64,000 bases of DNA from assembly GCA_947500505.1 (NCBI GenBank), contig CANMSL010000003.1, positions 1 through 64,000 on the forward strand, in the 5' to 3' direction. Positions 30,813 through 41,900 of this stretch are shown here, piece after piece. The translations under genes and the position numbers were made by a program. Position 1 is the first letter of the stretch. Each line of letters begins with the position of its first letter. Under the pieces are notes generated by a model that was given only the letters and a program-made list of their open reading frames with translations, had not been told where the DNA came from and made no database searches. Source of the stretch: an uncultured Aquimarina sp. (lineage in GTDB: Bacteria > Bacteroidota > Bacteroidia > Flavobacteriales > Flavobacteriaceae).

Positions 30813-31460
30813 TTATTTTTTCCTAAGTACTTTTTTTAAGTAGATATCATTTCCTAAATCAAAAATAACTTTTAATATACCATCTTTATCAATATTATAT
30901 TTAACATCTATTGCCCTATCTATACCATAAAAATCATTAAAGAACATATCGTTAGACTCTTCGAAGATTAAAGATTGATTATCCTCACTAAATTTAAAAT
31001 TAATGCGTCCGTTATTGGAAGATATTTCCTCACTCCAAGAAGATTCCGAAATTTTGATATTGAATATTTCGCCTAAATAGTCTTTGTAATAATACTTACC
31101 TTTTATCTCTGACAAAGATTTTCTTTCAAGGTCGATATAAGTGCTTTTATTGACTAGTTCGACATCCGAGTTAGGTACATTACTGTAAATAATTTTTACG
31201 TACTCCAGACATTTACGTTGCAAATATGTGTCTGACTTTTGCGCATACAACTCTCGTAAATCCTCGTCTTCAATTACTGAAAGACCGTCGTACAAAACTG
31301 ACGTACATTCTTCCAATCTAATATTATCGTTTTTTTGCTTATTGGATTGTAGACAATTACAGAGGATGGAATTAATCTTGCCAACTTTATCTGTATCTAC
31401 TTGGCTAAATGAATCTGAACTAAATAAAATTAGAACTATTAGCAATATTGTTTTATTCAT
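30813..31460 (-). CDS. Secreted protein, second gene after tip D, copy 1
   Basis: 215 residues with a cleavable signal peptide (MNKTILLIVLILFSSDSFSQ), four Cys in the first 80 residues, and a beta-rich C-terminal half (KGKYYYKDYLGEIFNIKI ...). Its ATG overlaps the stop of the previous gene (ATGAATAA). No family recognised. It may be a periplasmic immunity factor or part of toxin D delivery; both are guesses from position. Confidence 0.65.
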   Translation of the reverse strand: MNKTILLIVLILFSSDSFSQVDTDKVGKINSILCNCLQSNKQKNDNIRLEECTSVLYDGLSVIEDEDLRELYAQKSDTYLQRKCLEYVKIIYSNVPNSDVELVNKSTYIDLERKSLSEIKGKYYYKDYLGEIFNIKISESSWSEEISSNNGRINFKFSEDNQSLIFEESNDMFFNDFYGIDRAIDVKYNIDKDGILKVIFDLGNDIYLKKVLRKK

Positions 31461-31812
31461 AGATTTTAAGTGATGTTATTATCAAAAATATAAATACGAC
31501 TAGGGATATTATTCCAGTAACTAACTTCTCTTTAGTTGAGCTTGATGATAGCCATTCATTTACTCTCATTTTGTTTTTTTCATTAGTAAAGAAAAAGTAA
31601 CAAAGAAAAAATATTGACAAAACAAGAATAACCAATATAACAGTACCAAGACTTTTAATGCCATAACCCAAAAACTTAAATAGAATGTAAATTATGGCAG
31701 TAAACGTTACGGTAAATATCGACGAAGCTCTCGCATCCTCATTACCTACACCTATACCTATAAATCGTATCAGTCCTAATATGCTTGCGTAGTATTTATA
31801 TAAAAAATTCAT
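31453..31812 (-). CDS. Membrane immunity candidate for tip D, copy 1
   Basis: Start taken at ATG 31812 (MNFLYKYYASILG), 2 bp after the tip D stop, rather than the longer frame from 31845 that overlaps the RHS gene. 119 residues with three hydrophobic segments (SSIFTVTFTAIIYILFKFLG; TVILVILVLSIFFLCYFFF; LVTGIISLVVFIFLIITSL). A multi-pass membrane immunity protein suggests that toxin D acts at the inner membrane or from the periplasm. This is inference. Confidence 0.65.
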   Translation of the reverse strand: MNFLYKYYASILGLIRFIGIGVGNEDARASSIFTVTFTAIIYILFKFLGYGIKSLGTVILVILVLSIFFLCYFFFTNEKNKMRVNEWLSSSSTKEKLVTGIISLVVFIFLIITSLKIYE

Positions 31813-31814
31813 TG

Positions 31815-32930
31815 TTAATCTCTTGCTGGTAGAACTCTTAACCAAAATTGAGCTATTGGATTTCCTTTTGCCTTTTCAGCAGCAGCAGCATTCCTAACAG
31901 AAGCAGGTCTAGTATCAGTAGCCCTTTGATTTCGCATAGTGAAATTTCTATATATGTACGCGTTACGCTGTCTTCCACTTTGAGCAAAATTGTTAGACAT
32001 ATTTGAGGTATTGGTCACACCACCATCTGATTGACCGTCCTGCAATACAACTTCCGTAAATGGTGCTGCAGGACCTGTTGCGTTTGCAACCAGTTCTCCT
32101 GCACCTTTTTGCACTAACTCTTCTGATATTCCATTTTCTGACGCTTCAATTGTTAGAGAAGTTAAAGTATTGACTGTTCCTAAAACACCAGCTTTTCGAG
32201 ATACTTCCTTGGCAAACTTACTTCCTGTTTCCTTAGCTACAACTTCTGCGCCAACTTCTACAAAATCATCTCCAGCGTCAACAGTTGGGTCTACTGTATC
32301 TGTAAATAAGGATTTTATGTTATTGCCGAATTGTTTTAGTTTCTGTTTGCCAGCATCTACTAATCCTCCTAAATCCTCTAAAGCCTGAACGACTTTGTTG
32401 TTTTCAATCTTCTCTCTAGTGTTCTTTACATCTGTTGGTTCCTCTGGACAAGGTTTGTCTCCACAAGGTCCGTATGGCATCATACCATCTGGGTCAATAA
32501 AATAAACAGGATTATCAAATGCATAAGCATATGGGCTATATCTCCTCATACCTTCAGCCAAAGGGTCAAGATTCATCCACCTTCCTAGAGCTGGGTCATA
32601 GTTCCTCGCACCGAAATCGTACCAATCTAATCCTAATTCCTCATTGATTTCTTTACCATTATACTGGAACTTCTCAGCTGTGGAATTCGCATTTGCAGAT
32701 ACTACGTTATTATATCCACGATGCAAAAGGCCGAATGGATAATAGTTTTTCTCGGAAAGGATTTCCGTATTCGGGTCGATAGCTCCGTTTAAATCGGCAT
32801 CCGAGTAGGATAGTCTTATATTCCCTAAGTGGTCTCCATTTAGGCGAAAAATAAATTTTGCGGTCGCTTTTTTTCGGTGGACAACCTCCAAAAATGAAAA
32901 ATTTCGATATGTGATTTTCGTACAACCCAT
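31815..32930 (-). CDS. Orphan RHS tip D fused to E3 end (371 aa)
   Basis: From Leu-Gly-Asn (32828) to the stop it is identical to the C-terminus of the full-length RHS protein. The upstream part is the E3 end with an in-frame ATG at 32930, as for tip C copy 2. Core motifs NYYPFGL, GLDWYDFGARNYDPALGRWM and VYFIDPDGMMP are followed by about 240 residues of tip D, which I cannot assign. It ends in a basic RNAYIYRNFTMRNQRATDTR ... LRVLPARD segment. Confidence 0.7.
   Translation of the reverse strand: MGCTKITYRNFSFLEVVHRKKATAKFIFRLNGDHLGNIRLSYSDADLNGAIDPNTEILSEKNYYPFGLLHRGYNNVVSANANSTAEKFQYNGKEINEELGLDWYDFGARNYDPALGRWMNLDPLAEGMRRYSPYAYAFDNPVYFIDPDGMMPYGPCGDKPCPEEPTDVKNTREKIENNKVVQALEDLGGLVDAGKQKLKQFGNNIKSLFTDTVDPTVDAGDDFVEVGAEVVAKETGSKFAKEVSRKAGVLGTVNTLTSLTIEASENGISEELVQKGAGELVANATGPAAPFTEVVLQDGQSDGGVTNTSNMSNNFAQSGRQRNAYIYRNFTMRNQRATDTRPASVRNAAAAEKAKGNPIAQFWLRVLPARD
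32823..32834. other. Crossover site: E3 copy 2 / tip D copy 1
   Basis: CCCTAAGTGGTC with the boundary at 32828/32829, equal to the site at 25671-25682 but joined to tip D. Confidence 0.7.
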
Positions 32931-33958
32931 TTAAGTCCATAAAGATAATGTTATTTAGAACCCGACCAAATGCCCTCGCAAGGCAAGCCCAGATTTTTCG
33001 TACCTCAAAAACCTCTGTTCTTGCCCTTGCTCCCTTGCAGCCGCACAGGATTACAGCCACCAAAAGCCACGGCAACAGTTTTTATCTCGTTATTGATTTT
33101 TAAGCGGTAAAAACCGTTGCAAAAAGTGGCGTGGCAGTAGCCCTTTCCCAAGCTATGTTTACATAATTGGGCATTATAGAACAGCCGACCACAGCCAATG
33201 CACCGCCCAAGCTGTTCTATAATACAACTATGTAAAATAGCCGACACGCCCAACGCTCACAGCCGAACAGGATTGAAGATTTTTAGTTTTGATTGATAAG
33301 ATTGTGAAGACTGAACGCCCTGCGGTTGTCTCATTTTAAAAGCTGGCGGAACTCATCCGCATCAGCCAACAGCTTCCGCCACCTTTTAAAACGTTTTTCC
33401 GTTCGAGTGGGAACAACGTTTTAAAAAGACGAAGATTTAGGCGGTGGATTTTTCGAGCGTTGGCAATCTTCGGCTTTTTAAAATGATAGAGGTTTTGCGA
33501 CGATTGAGCAAAATAATTAACGTTCGTAGTGCGCTGGCAGTAGCGGTGGCAAAGAGCGCAAAGGCTGAGCGGATATTTTACATAATAGCAGTTATAACGA
33601 CGCCCGCAACAATAACAGCACGCCGAAGGCAACCAAAAGGGATGCTCTTATAACTACTATTATGTAACATAGCTTGGGATGGTTTTTATGGCGGATTTTT
33701 TGTTTCGGGCGTTGGCACAGCTCTTTACTTTTTTAAAGGATCCGCATTCTAATAATAGATAAATTTTCCTTAAAAAAGTAATGTGCTGTATTTGCGTTGG
33801 CTACAAAAAATGTGACATAAAAACCATAGAAGTGGTGGCGCGCGGAACAGCATAAAATACAGAGGTTTTTGAGGAACGAGAATACTGGATTTTATGCTGT
33901 GGGGATTTATTCAGATTGGTTTTCAGCGAGCTTGTGAGGAACGAACAAGCGAAGCTTT
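32931..33958. other. E3 hairpin-rich non-coding region, copy 2
   Basis: Same stems as copy 1 shifted by 7152 (a 33152-33241, b 33334-33391, c 33419-33483, d 33578-33667, e 33679-33827, f 33847-33900). No gene. Confidence 0.72.
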
Positions 33959-34855
33959 TTAGCTTAATGGGTGGAACTCGTTTACAGCTTCGTGCAGACT
34001 TTCAAGATTGTTCTGTTTGTAACTTTCCGTTGATGATATGTATTTATGGCCAGATAGATATTGAACTTTTCTAATGTTGTATTGTTTCAGCCAATTCACG
34101 ATTACCGATGCTCTTAAATTATTGACCGTTGTTACTTTGTGGTTGATTTTCTTTAACTGCTTTTGGATGATTTTCCGCTGCAGTAAGTCGCTAAAGTGGT
34201 TTTGAGGGATTAATAATTGTTCGTTGTGTATTTTGTTGTGCTTTGCTATTTCTGGTCTTATTTCGTTGATATATTCCAAGAGGTCGAGTACTTGCCAAGA
34301 TTTGAGCTCCATTGTTCTACTATTGTTTCTTCTCGTACTTGGAACATATATTTTGCCTTTGTAGAGTTCTAAATGTTCCAGTAACAGGCTTTTGAGATTG
34401 GTTGTATTTAGACCTTGATAGACGATTAATCCTGTGATGATTTTATTTCGTTTTGCTGTCAGTTGTGTTTTATGATTGGTGTATTTATTGAAGTTTTCGG
34501 TTTCGTAACTGTAGTATAAATCCTCCAGTTCATCTGCATCCAAAAGGTTGTGCAATACTCGTTTTACCGTTCCTTTTACTGATACTTCCTCGATTGGGTT
34601 TTCCGCTCTTTTATTGGTTTCAATCAAGTAATCAAAATAATTGCGTAGCGTTACGATATTGTTGTTTATGGTTCGTACTTGGATGCGTTTCTGTTGAAGA
34701 TATTTAATATACTTTAAGCACGTTTTATAATCGATTTCAGAAGGATTGCAACCATACTTTTTTGACCAAGCTGTAAATTCCTCAATGCGTTTTAGATAAT
34801 GTTCAATAGTGGTTTTACTGTAATTGTTCTGCTCTAAATAATCTTCGTATTTCAT
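33959..34855 (-). CDS. Int2: non-canonical tyrosine recombinase (E3), copy 2
   Basis: Identical to 26807-27703. Confidence 0.85.
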   Translation of the reverse strand: MKYEDYLEQNNYSKTTIEHYLKRIEEFTAWSKKYGCNPSEIDYKTCLKYIKYLQQKRIQVRTINNNIVTLRNYFDYLIETNKRAENPIEEVSVKGTVKRVLHNLLDADELEDLYYSYETENFNKYTNHKTQLTAKRNKIITGLIVYQGLNTTNLKSLLLEHLELYKGKIYVPSTRRNNSRTMELKSWQVLDLLEYINEIRPEIAKHNKIHNEQLLIPQNHFSDLLQRKIIQKQLKKINHKVTTVNNLRASVIVNWLKQYNIRKVQYLSGHKYISSTESYKQNNLESLHEAVNEFHPLS

Positions 34856-34857
34856 AA

Positions 34858-35775
34858 CTATTCTTCCTTTAAAATATGCGTATAGATTTGAGTACTTTCC
34901 AATGATGCGTGACCCAAGAACTGCTGTATATCCTCTATTTTCATTCCTGCTTTTAAAAAATGCGTGGCGATGGAATGGCGTAACATATGCGGTGTGATAT
35001 TCTTGTTTTGCAATGCTTCTTTATTACTGGCTTTGATAATCATTTTTAAGTCGTTTTCTATGGTGCAACCACTTATTTTAGTACTTCGCCTGCTGATAAA
35101 AACATAATCGCTCTCTGATGCTACTTTAAAGTTTATCCGTGCATCAAAAACGTAATCTTCCAACATCTTTAGATTGTAATGGTTGATGGGTACAAAACGC
35201 TCTTTATAGTTCTTTCCCTTTCTTATAAATACACGTTCCTTGTCCCATAAAATATCATTGAGCATTAGGTTTACGACCTCGTTCCTGCGCATTCCCAAGC
35301 TGTAAAGGCACACCAATAATGCTTTTTGTCTTGCTCTAAACCTTGGCAGTTCGTGGCTGTGTTTGGTGGCTTTAAATAATTGCTTTACTTCTTTTTCAGT
35401 ACAGTATTTTATTTTTTCATCTTCTATTTTCTCCCTTTTGATATGGATGTTAAAAGGTTTCTTGTGATGCTTCGATAAATAATCCCTGAACTTTTTTAAG
35501 GTGCTTTGGTGTGAGTTCAGATAACTGTTGCTCAATGCGCCATTTCTTGTCTTGTTCGGTCTTTGTTTTAGGTAGCTGTAATAATCCTTGATGTGTTCCT
35601 TTTGGATGTAATCGATGTGATTGATGTTATGCTGTTCCAACCAATAAAAGAACTCGCAGAGCTGGTGCGGATAATTCTTTTGCATCGCTTCACTAAATCC
35701 CAATACGTCCAACCACGCTTTAAAATCGATTAATAAGGCTTTGTAACTTGGATTATTTAGTTTGCTCTTTCTCAT
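34858..35775 (-). CDS. Int1: canonical tyrosine recombinase (E3), copy 2
   Basis: Identical to 27706-28623, full catalytic set. Confidence 0.92.
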   Translation of the reverse strand: MRKSKLNNPSYKALLIDFKAWLDVLGFSEAMQKNYPHQLCEFFYWLEQHNINHIDYIQKEHIKDYYSYLKQRPNKTRNGALSNSYLNSHQSTLKKFRDYLSKHHKKPFNIHIKREKIEDEKIKYCTEKEVKQLFKATKHSHELPRFRARQKALLVCLYSLGMRRNEVVNLMLNDILWDKERVFIRKGKNYKERFVPINHYNLKMLEDYVFDARINFKVASESDYVFISRRSTKISGCTIENDLKMIIKASNKEALQNKNITPHMLRHSIATHFLKAGMKIEDIQQFLGHASLESTQIYTHILKEE

Positions 35776-35893
35776 TTTATTTTTGGGTCGGTTGCGTTTT
35801 TGGGATTGTATTGCGAGTTGTGTTTAACTAACTGATAATTATTAAATTAACCTCGCAAAAACAATACTTGCGAGTTGGTTGCGACTTTGCGGG

Positions 35894-37414
35894 TTACCTT
35901 GCGCCTTTTATCTTGTCAATGCAATCCTGTAAAGCTTTGTTTATCTGCTTTTTTAGGTTGGTGTATTCTCCTAAATCAACGATTTCAAAACAGTAACTTT
36001 TACTCTTTGCTTTCTTAATCCTGTGGATGTAGTTCTCTGCCAATAGATGTTTGTGATACCAGCGTAGCGTACTTTCTTTGATACGTAGATTTCTACGTAT
36101 TTCAGCGTTTGTAAAAGTGGTCTGGTTGTTCTTGATTAGATAGTCTTTCAAGTTCTCTAAATGGTTACGGCAAGCTCCTGTAAGCGTATCGGATTTTCTC
36201 AATAAAATATCTATGATTAACTCGTTAGCTTCCTGTATATCTTCGATAGTAGTTTCTATAAATTCTTCTCCCGTTTCTTTATCGTACTGCTTTTCCCGTT
36301 GATACTGTTTGTAAAATGTAATGGCTTCGATGAACTGTAAATAATGACTGTTGGTTCTTCGTGGCTTAAATACAGATTGTGGAAGCTCTAAATATTCTGC
36401 ATACGGATTTATTACTCTAATTGGCTTTAATAATCGCTGTACGTTCTTCAGTAATTCCTTTGCTTTGTGTTCTTCATCTTCATTTACTTTTCCAGCACTA
36501 ATAAGTCTTTGGTAATCCATTATTTTTTTGTCCTGTTCTTCGCTTTCATCGATGTACAATAAAAAGGAACGGTTACTATTATCTTCGTAAATACTTTCCT
36601 GTGTGGTACAACCTGCAACACTTACAGGACCTTCAACTGTTAAATGGATAGTCTTTGTATTGCCTTTACTGTCTTTGTGTACAACTGTTTTAGTAATTCG
36701 TTTTTTAGATTGTAATTCACGTAATGGATAGAGTACACTTTCAGCACCATCTAAATCTTCTATCAATATTAATTTGTGTTGTAGTTCTGTTCTATTGAAG
36801 TAATAAAAAGCGTTTGCAGATAGCACCGTGATTTCTACTTTATCCTCTTTTGGTATAAGTTCCGATACTTTAGATTGCAGATGTGTTTTTCCTGTTCCGG
36901 AACTTCCCAAGCTGATGCAATGCAAAGGATTATTTGTCTTTCTGCTCGTGAAGATTAAAAACATTGTTTGCCTGTTGTTCTCTTCGCCTATTACTCCAGA
37001 TTTCCCTATTAAATCATTGGTCTTTTTCAATAAGGATTTAGAGTTTAAAAAGGTTTCGGCCTGCTTGATTTCGGTTGCTGATAGTTCTTTGTAAAATGGT
37101 TGGTTGGCAATGGTTTCCTTTTCGACCAATAGAAAACGGTAGCTCTCAAGTGCCTTTGTAAGTTCCTGTAATGTTCGCCTAACTACACTTGTTCCAATCT
37201 CTAACCGTTCTGCTACTTTTCTGACCAGTTTTTCTATTTGGTTATCGTTGTATAAATCGATGCTCTGCCTAACTACGTTGTACTGCTTCGGTTTCTGGAT
37301 GCTTAACGTTACTCGTAGGCTTTCCATTTTATTGGTCTTTAATCCGCCCAAAATGTGGATTTCTAAATGTTTTGTGGTGTATTCGTAGTTGTTTGGGTTG
37401 GAAGGGTCTAACAT
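35894..37414 (-). CDS. AAA-type ATPase with winged helix (E3), copy 2
   Basis: Identical to 28742-30262. Confidence 0.8.
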   Translation of the reverse strand: MLDPSNPNNYEYTTKHLEIHILGGLKTNKMESLRVTLSIQKPKQYNVVRQSIDLYNDNQIEKLVRKVAERLEIGTSVVRRTLQELTKALESYRFLLVEKETIANQPFYKELSATEIKQAETFLNSKSLLKKTNDLIGKSGVIGEENNRQTMFLIFTSRKTNNPLHCISLGSSGTGKTHLQSKVSELIPKEDKVEITVLSANAFYYFNRTELQHKLILIEDLDGAESVLYPLRELQSKKRITKTVVHKDSKGNTKTIHLTVEGPVSVAGCTTQESIYEDNSNRSFLLYIDESEEQDKKIMDYQRLISAGKVNEDEEHKAKELLKNVQRLLKPIRVINPYAEYLELPQSVFKPRRTNSHYLQFIEAITFYKQYQREKQYDKETGEEFIETTIEDIQEANELIIDILLRKSDTLTGACRNHLENLKDYLIKNNQTTFTNAEIRRNLRIKESTLRWYHKHLLAENYIHRIKKAKSKSYCFEIVDLGEYTNLKKQINKALQDCIDKIKGAR

Positions 37415-37549
37415 AATTATTATTTACTCTAAAACATATATTAAATATTATTACAAATATATATTTTAAAATATATAAAATCCAACTAAAATTAGTTTCT
37501 ATTGAATATTTTATCTTATTTGATTAGTTTTGACATATATTTTAGTCTT
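37415..37549. promoter_or_regulatory. Divergent promoters (E3), copy 2
   Basis: Identical to 30263-30397: -7 elements at 37454-37461 (minus) and 37525-37532 (plus). Confidence 0.65.
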
Positions 37550-37915
37550 ATGAGTGATATCAATAACATAATTTCAGAGAACATAAAGCGATTAAGGAAG
37601 TTAAAGCAACTTTCTCAAAAACAGGTTTCTATGGATGTTGGTATTCCTCAAGGTCAATACTCACTTGTAGAAAATGGCAAAGTAATGCCGACTATTCCGA
37701 CTCTTGAGAAGATTGCAGATGTATTTGAGGTTTCTATTGCAGAGTTTTTTGCCAATAATAATGAAGAAGATACTGTAAATCTGCCTTTATTAGAGAAGAT
37801 TAAAATTATTGATACTCTTGAAGCTGATGAGAAAGAAGCGCTCTTAAAACTTATTGATATGGCTGTATCAAAGAAAAAATTAAAGGATAACCTCTCTAAT
37901 CTTATTGCTTCCTAA
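37550..37915 (+). CDS. XRE-family regulator (E3), copy 2
   Basis: Identical to 30398-30763, followed by the same CGAA-loop terminator at 37925-37942. Confidence 0.87.
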   Translation: MSDINNIISENIKRLRKLKQLSQKQVSMDVGIPQGQYSLVENGKVMPTIPTLEKIADVFEVSIAEFFANNNEEDTVNLPLLEKIKIIDTLEADEKEALLKLIDMAVSKKKLKDNLSNLIAS

Positions 37916-37964
37916 AACAAAAAAACCACTCCGAAGAGTGGTGTAACTTATAATAATAGTTTAT

Positions 37965-38612
37965 TTATTTTTTCCTAAGTACTTTTTTTAAGTAGATATC
38001 ATTTCCTAAATCAAAAATAACTTTTAATATACCATCTTTATCAATATTATATTTAACATCTATTGCCCTATCTATACCATAAAAATCATTAAAGAACATA
38101 TCGTTAGACTCTTCGAAGATTAAAGATTGATTATCCTCACTAAATTTAAAATTAATGCGTCCGTTATTGGAAGATATTTCCTCACTCCAAGAAGATTCCG
38201 AAATTTTGATATTGAATATTTCGCCTAAATAGTCTTTGTAATAATACTTACCTTTTATCTCTGACAAAGATTTTCTTTCAAGGTCGATATAAGTGCTTTT
38301 ATTGACTAGTTCGACATCCGAGTTAGGTACATTACTGTAAATAATTTTTACGTACTCCAGACATTTACGTTGCAAATATGTGTCTGACTTTTGCGCATAC
38401 AACTCTCGTAAATCCTCGTCTTCAATTACTGAAAGACCGTCGTACAAAACTGACGTACATTCTTCCAATCTAATATTATCGTTTTTTTGCTTATTGGATT
38501 GTAGACAATTACAGAGGATGGAATTAATCTTGCCAACTTTATCTGTATCTACTTGGCTAAATGAATCTGAACTAAATAAAATTAGAACTATTAGCAATAT
38601 TGTTTTATTCAT
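37965..38612 (-). CDS. Secreted protein, second gene after tip D, copy 2
   Basis: Identical to 30813-31460. This copy is downstream of the complete RHS gene and probably expressed with it. Confidence 0.65.
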   Translation of the reverse strand: MNKTILLIVLILFSSDSFSQVDTDKVGKINSILCNCLQSNKQKNDNIRLEECTSVLYDGLSVIEDEDLRELYAQKSDTYLQRKCLEYVKIIYSNVPNSDVELVNKSTYIDLERKSLSEIKGKYYYKDYLGEIFNIKISESSWSEEISSNNGRINFKFSEDNQSLIFEESNDMFFNDFYGIDRAIDVKYNIDKDGILKVIFDLGNDIYLKKVLRKK

Positions 38613-38964
38613 AGATTTTAAGTGATGTTATTATCAAAAATATAAATACGACTAGGGATATTATTCCAGTAACTAACTTCTCTTTAGTTGAGCTTGATGA
38701 TAGCCATTCATTTACTCTCATTTTGTTTTTTTCATTAGTAAAGAAAAAGTAACAAAGAAAAAATATTGACAAAACAAGAATAACCAATATAACAGTACCA
38801 AGACTTTTAATGCCATAACCCAAAAACTTAAATAGAATGTAAATTATGGCAGTAAACGTTACGGTAAATATCGACGAAGCTCTCGCATCCTCATTACCTA
38901 CACCTATACCTATAAATCGTATCAGTCCTAATATGCTTGCGTAGTATTTATATAAAAAATTCAT
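38605..38964 (-). CDS. Membrane immunity candidate for tip D, copy 2
   Basis: Identical to 31453-31812. ATG 38964 is 2 bp after the stop of the full-length RHS gene, so toxin and immunity can be translated in coupling. Confidence 0.68.
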   Translation of the reverse strand: MNFLYKYYASILGLIRFIGIGVGNEDARASSIFTVTFTAIIYILFKFLGYGIKSLGTVILVILVLSIFFLCYFFFTNEKNKMRVNEWLSSSSTKEKLVTGIISLVVFIFLIITSLKIYE

Positions 38965-38966
38965 TG

Positions 38967-41900
38967 TTAATCTCTTGCTGGTAGAACTCTTAACCAAAAT
39001 TGAGCTATTGGATTTCCTTTTGCCTTTTCAGCAGCAGCAGCATTCCTAACAGAAGCAGGTCTAGTATCAGTAGCCCTTTGATTTCGCATAGTGAAATTTC
39101 TATATATGTACGCGTTACGCTGTCTTCCACTTTGAGCAAAATTGTTAGACATATTTGAGGTATTGGTCACACCACCATCTGATTGACCGTCCTGCAATAC
39201 AACTTCCGTAAATGGTGCTGCAGGACCTGTTGCGTTTGCAACCAGTTCTCCTGCACCTTTTTGCACTAACTCTTCTGATATTCCATTTTCTGACGCTTCA
39301 ATTGTTAGAGAAGTTAAAGTATTGACTGTTCCTAAAACACCAGCTTTTCGAGATACTTCCTTGGCAAACTTACTTCCTGTTTCCTTAGCTACAACTTCTG
39401 CGCCAACTTCTACAAAATCATCTCCAGCGTCAACAGTTGGGTCTACTGTATCTGTAAATAAGGATTTTATGTTATTGCCGAATTGTTTTAGTTTCTGTTT
39501 GCCAGCATCTACTAATCCTCCTAAATCCTCTAAAGCCTGAACGACTTTGTTGTTTTCAATCTTCTCTCTAGTGTTCTTTACATCTGTTGGTTCCTCTGGA
39601 CAAGGTTTGTCTCCACAAGGTCCGTATGGCATCATACCATCTGGGTCAATAAAATAAACAGGATTATCAAATGCATAAGCATATGGGCTATATCTCCTCA
39701 TACCTTCAGCCAAAGGGTCAAGATTCATCCACCTTCCTAGAGCTGGGTCATAGTTCCTCGCACCGAAATCGTACCAATCTAATCCTAATTCCTCATTGAT
39801 TTCTTTACCATTATACTGGAACTTCTCAGCTGTGGAATTCGCATTTGCAGATACTACGTTATTATATCCACGATGCAAAAGGCCGAATGGATAATAGTTT
39901 TTCTCGGAAAGGATTTCCGTATTCGGGTCGATAGCTCCGTTTAAATCGGCATCCGAGTAGGATAGTCTTATATTCCCTAAATGATCTTTATATTGGTATA
40001 CATAATCATAGCTACCTGTACCATTTGGCTCCAAATATCCTTCCGGATGATTAAAGAACTCTAATTGTCCATTTTTATAGATATAGTTCCCTGCATATTC
40101 TGTTTCTATTAAAGAACCTCCCTCCGTTACGATCTTTTTTAGTTTCGCTCCGGTGGCGTCGTAAATATAACTAATATTTCCGGTTCCTTCACTATTAGAA
40201 ATAGCAACAGTCTTTGGTAAGTTGAGATGATTATATGCAATGCTAGAGATACCTTTGTTATGATCAGTAATCATATTCCCATTCACATCATACTGATACT
40301 CATCAGCTGCAACGGTCGTATTCTTAGAAAATCCAAAAGGCATACTAACTGCATCGTTCACTTTTAGCAATCTGTTGCCTTGATCATAGCTATACACAAG
40401 GTTGTCCATCATACCAAAATCAGCAGACCTACCCGGATCAGGATTTGTGACAATTGCACCGGTCCTTTGTAGGCTTTCTATGTTTCCGTTTTTGTCATAA
40501 GACACCCCAGAGAGATTGTATCTACCATCGTTACTGGTTCCGGTAACAATCCGGTTTAATGCATCATATTGATATCCGTAGGCACGTTTGGTATTGTCAT
40601 TGGCAGTTTTCCAGAGGGTTTCGCTAATGTTACCATTGTATAAAGCAGTTGCTCCTAAGTTTTCACTGGTGGTATTGTAATTGATCCCAAAAGCAAATAG
40701 ATCATTACCTAATATATTGGTATCATTGATACCTTTAAGCCAACCCCTTACATTATAAGTGTAATCCACTTTTTGCAGGCCTACTCCGCTTGCACCAGAA
40801 GGGGAAGAAGCTAATCCTCCGACTTTTTTGCTCTCTAATTGCCCTAAATCATCATAGGTATTAGAAACAATTTGTTCTGCTGCCTGATTATTAATCTTTT
40901 GTTTTTGATCTAATAATCTTCCCATATGATCGTAAGTAAAGGTATCAATGGTTACAATCGGTGCGTTACTGTCTTTGGTATGGGTAGTTTTTGCTTCTAA
41001 TACCTTTCCTGCAAAATCCAGTTTACTTTCTACAATATCTATCGTGTTAAGATAATTATTTTTACTGGCTGCATAGATCGGTCTTGCTTTAGCATCATAG
41101 TAGGAAACGGTGGTGATCCAATCAGAAGTACCCAGTACTTTTACTTTACTACCTGTAGCTAAAGATTCCGTTCTGCTATCGATATTTTCTCCATAAACTG
41201 ATGCCGGAGCTGTGAGCCCTGATGTATCAAAGTTATAATTATCATAATAATTGATGGTTAAAACTTCTGCGTTTTGTGCATTAGGGTATCCACCATTGGT
41301 ATAATACATAGTAGTACCACCAATCGTTACTTCTGCACCTCGCTGTACCCAAAGGTTACTGGTCATATTGGTCAGCTCTGTTTGTATCGCATTCTTATCA
41401 CGAACATCTACCACTATTCCTGTATATGCAACACGCCCCAAAGCATCATACTTAGTGAACAACCATTCATTGTCGGTACGCTGATTGGCATCTTGTGTCA
41501 TCACTGGTTGATCTAATTTATTGTAAATAATGTATTCCCATCCTTTACCAGGGATTTTCTTTTCTACTAATCGATTTCTGTGATCGTATTTGTATTGATA
41601 GCACAGTTCGGATAGCTCAGTGTTCGATATCCCATCTGTTGTATCAACCTTAGGAGGTAGTACATAGGTAAGATTCCCATAATCATCGTATACATAATAG
41701 GTCTCAGCCCCCTCTGGCTCCCCCAAATAGGGAGTATCTATAAAGGTTCTTTTTAGAATTACCCTGCCCAATTTATCTTTATACTCACGAGTAGTCCTTA
41801 GATCTCCATCGGCAGGTTGCCAGTTTTCGTCTTTGGTTATGGTAACATACAAATCGTTTGCTATATAATAGCCTACTTTTACCAACACCGGAGATTCAGT

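Larger units (their letters stand above)
25677..32828. repeat. Tandem repeat II, copy 1 (7152 bp): cassette D
   Basis: Exact copy of 32829-39980, offset 7152, with no spacer. It contains tip D from Leu-Gly-Asn onward, two downstream immunity-slot genes, regulator, ATPase, int1, int2 and the hairpin region. Confidence 0.9.
32829..37915. mobile_element. Recombinase element E3, copy 2
   Basis: Exact duplicate of the element at 25677-30763, offset 7152 bp. Confidence 0.7.
32829..39980. repeat. Tandem repeat II, copy 2 (7152 bp): cassette D attached to the RHS gene
   Basis: Exact copy of 25677-32828. Its right end (39980) is inside the full-length RHS gene at the same codons, where GACCAC of the E3 end is replaced by the gene's own GATCAT. 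Confidence 0.9.

Noticed and set aside
2673..39980. Elements E1-E3 as classical insertion sequences or composite transposons
   Set aside because: No DDE or HUH transposase, no terminal inverted repeats and no target duplications; tyrosine recombinases and a common core site explain the boundaries better.
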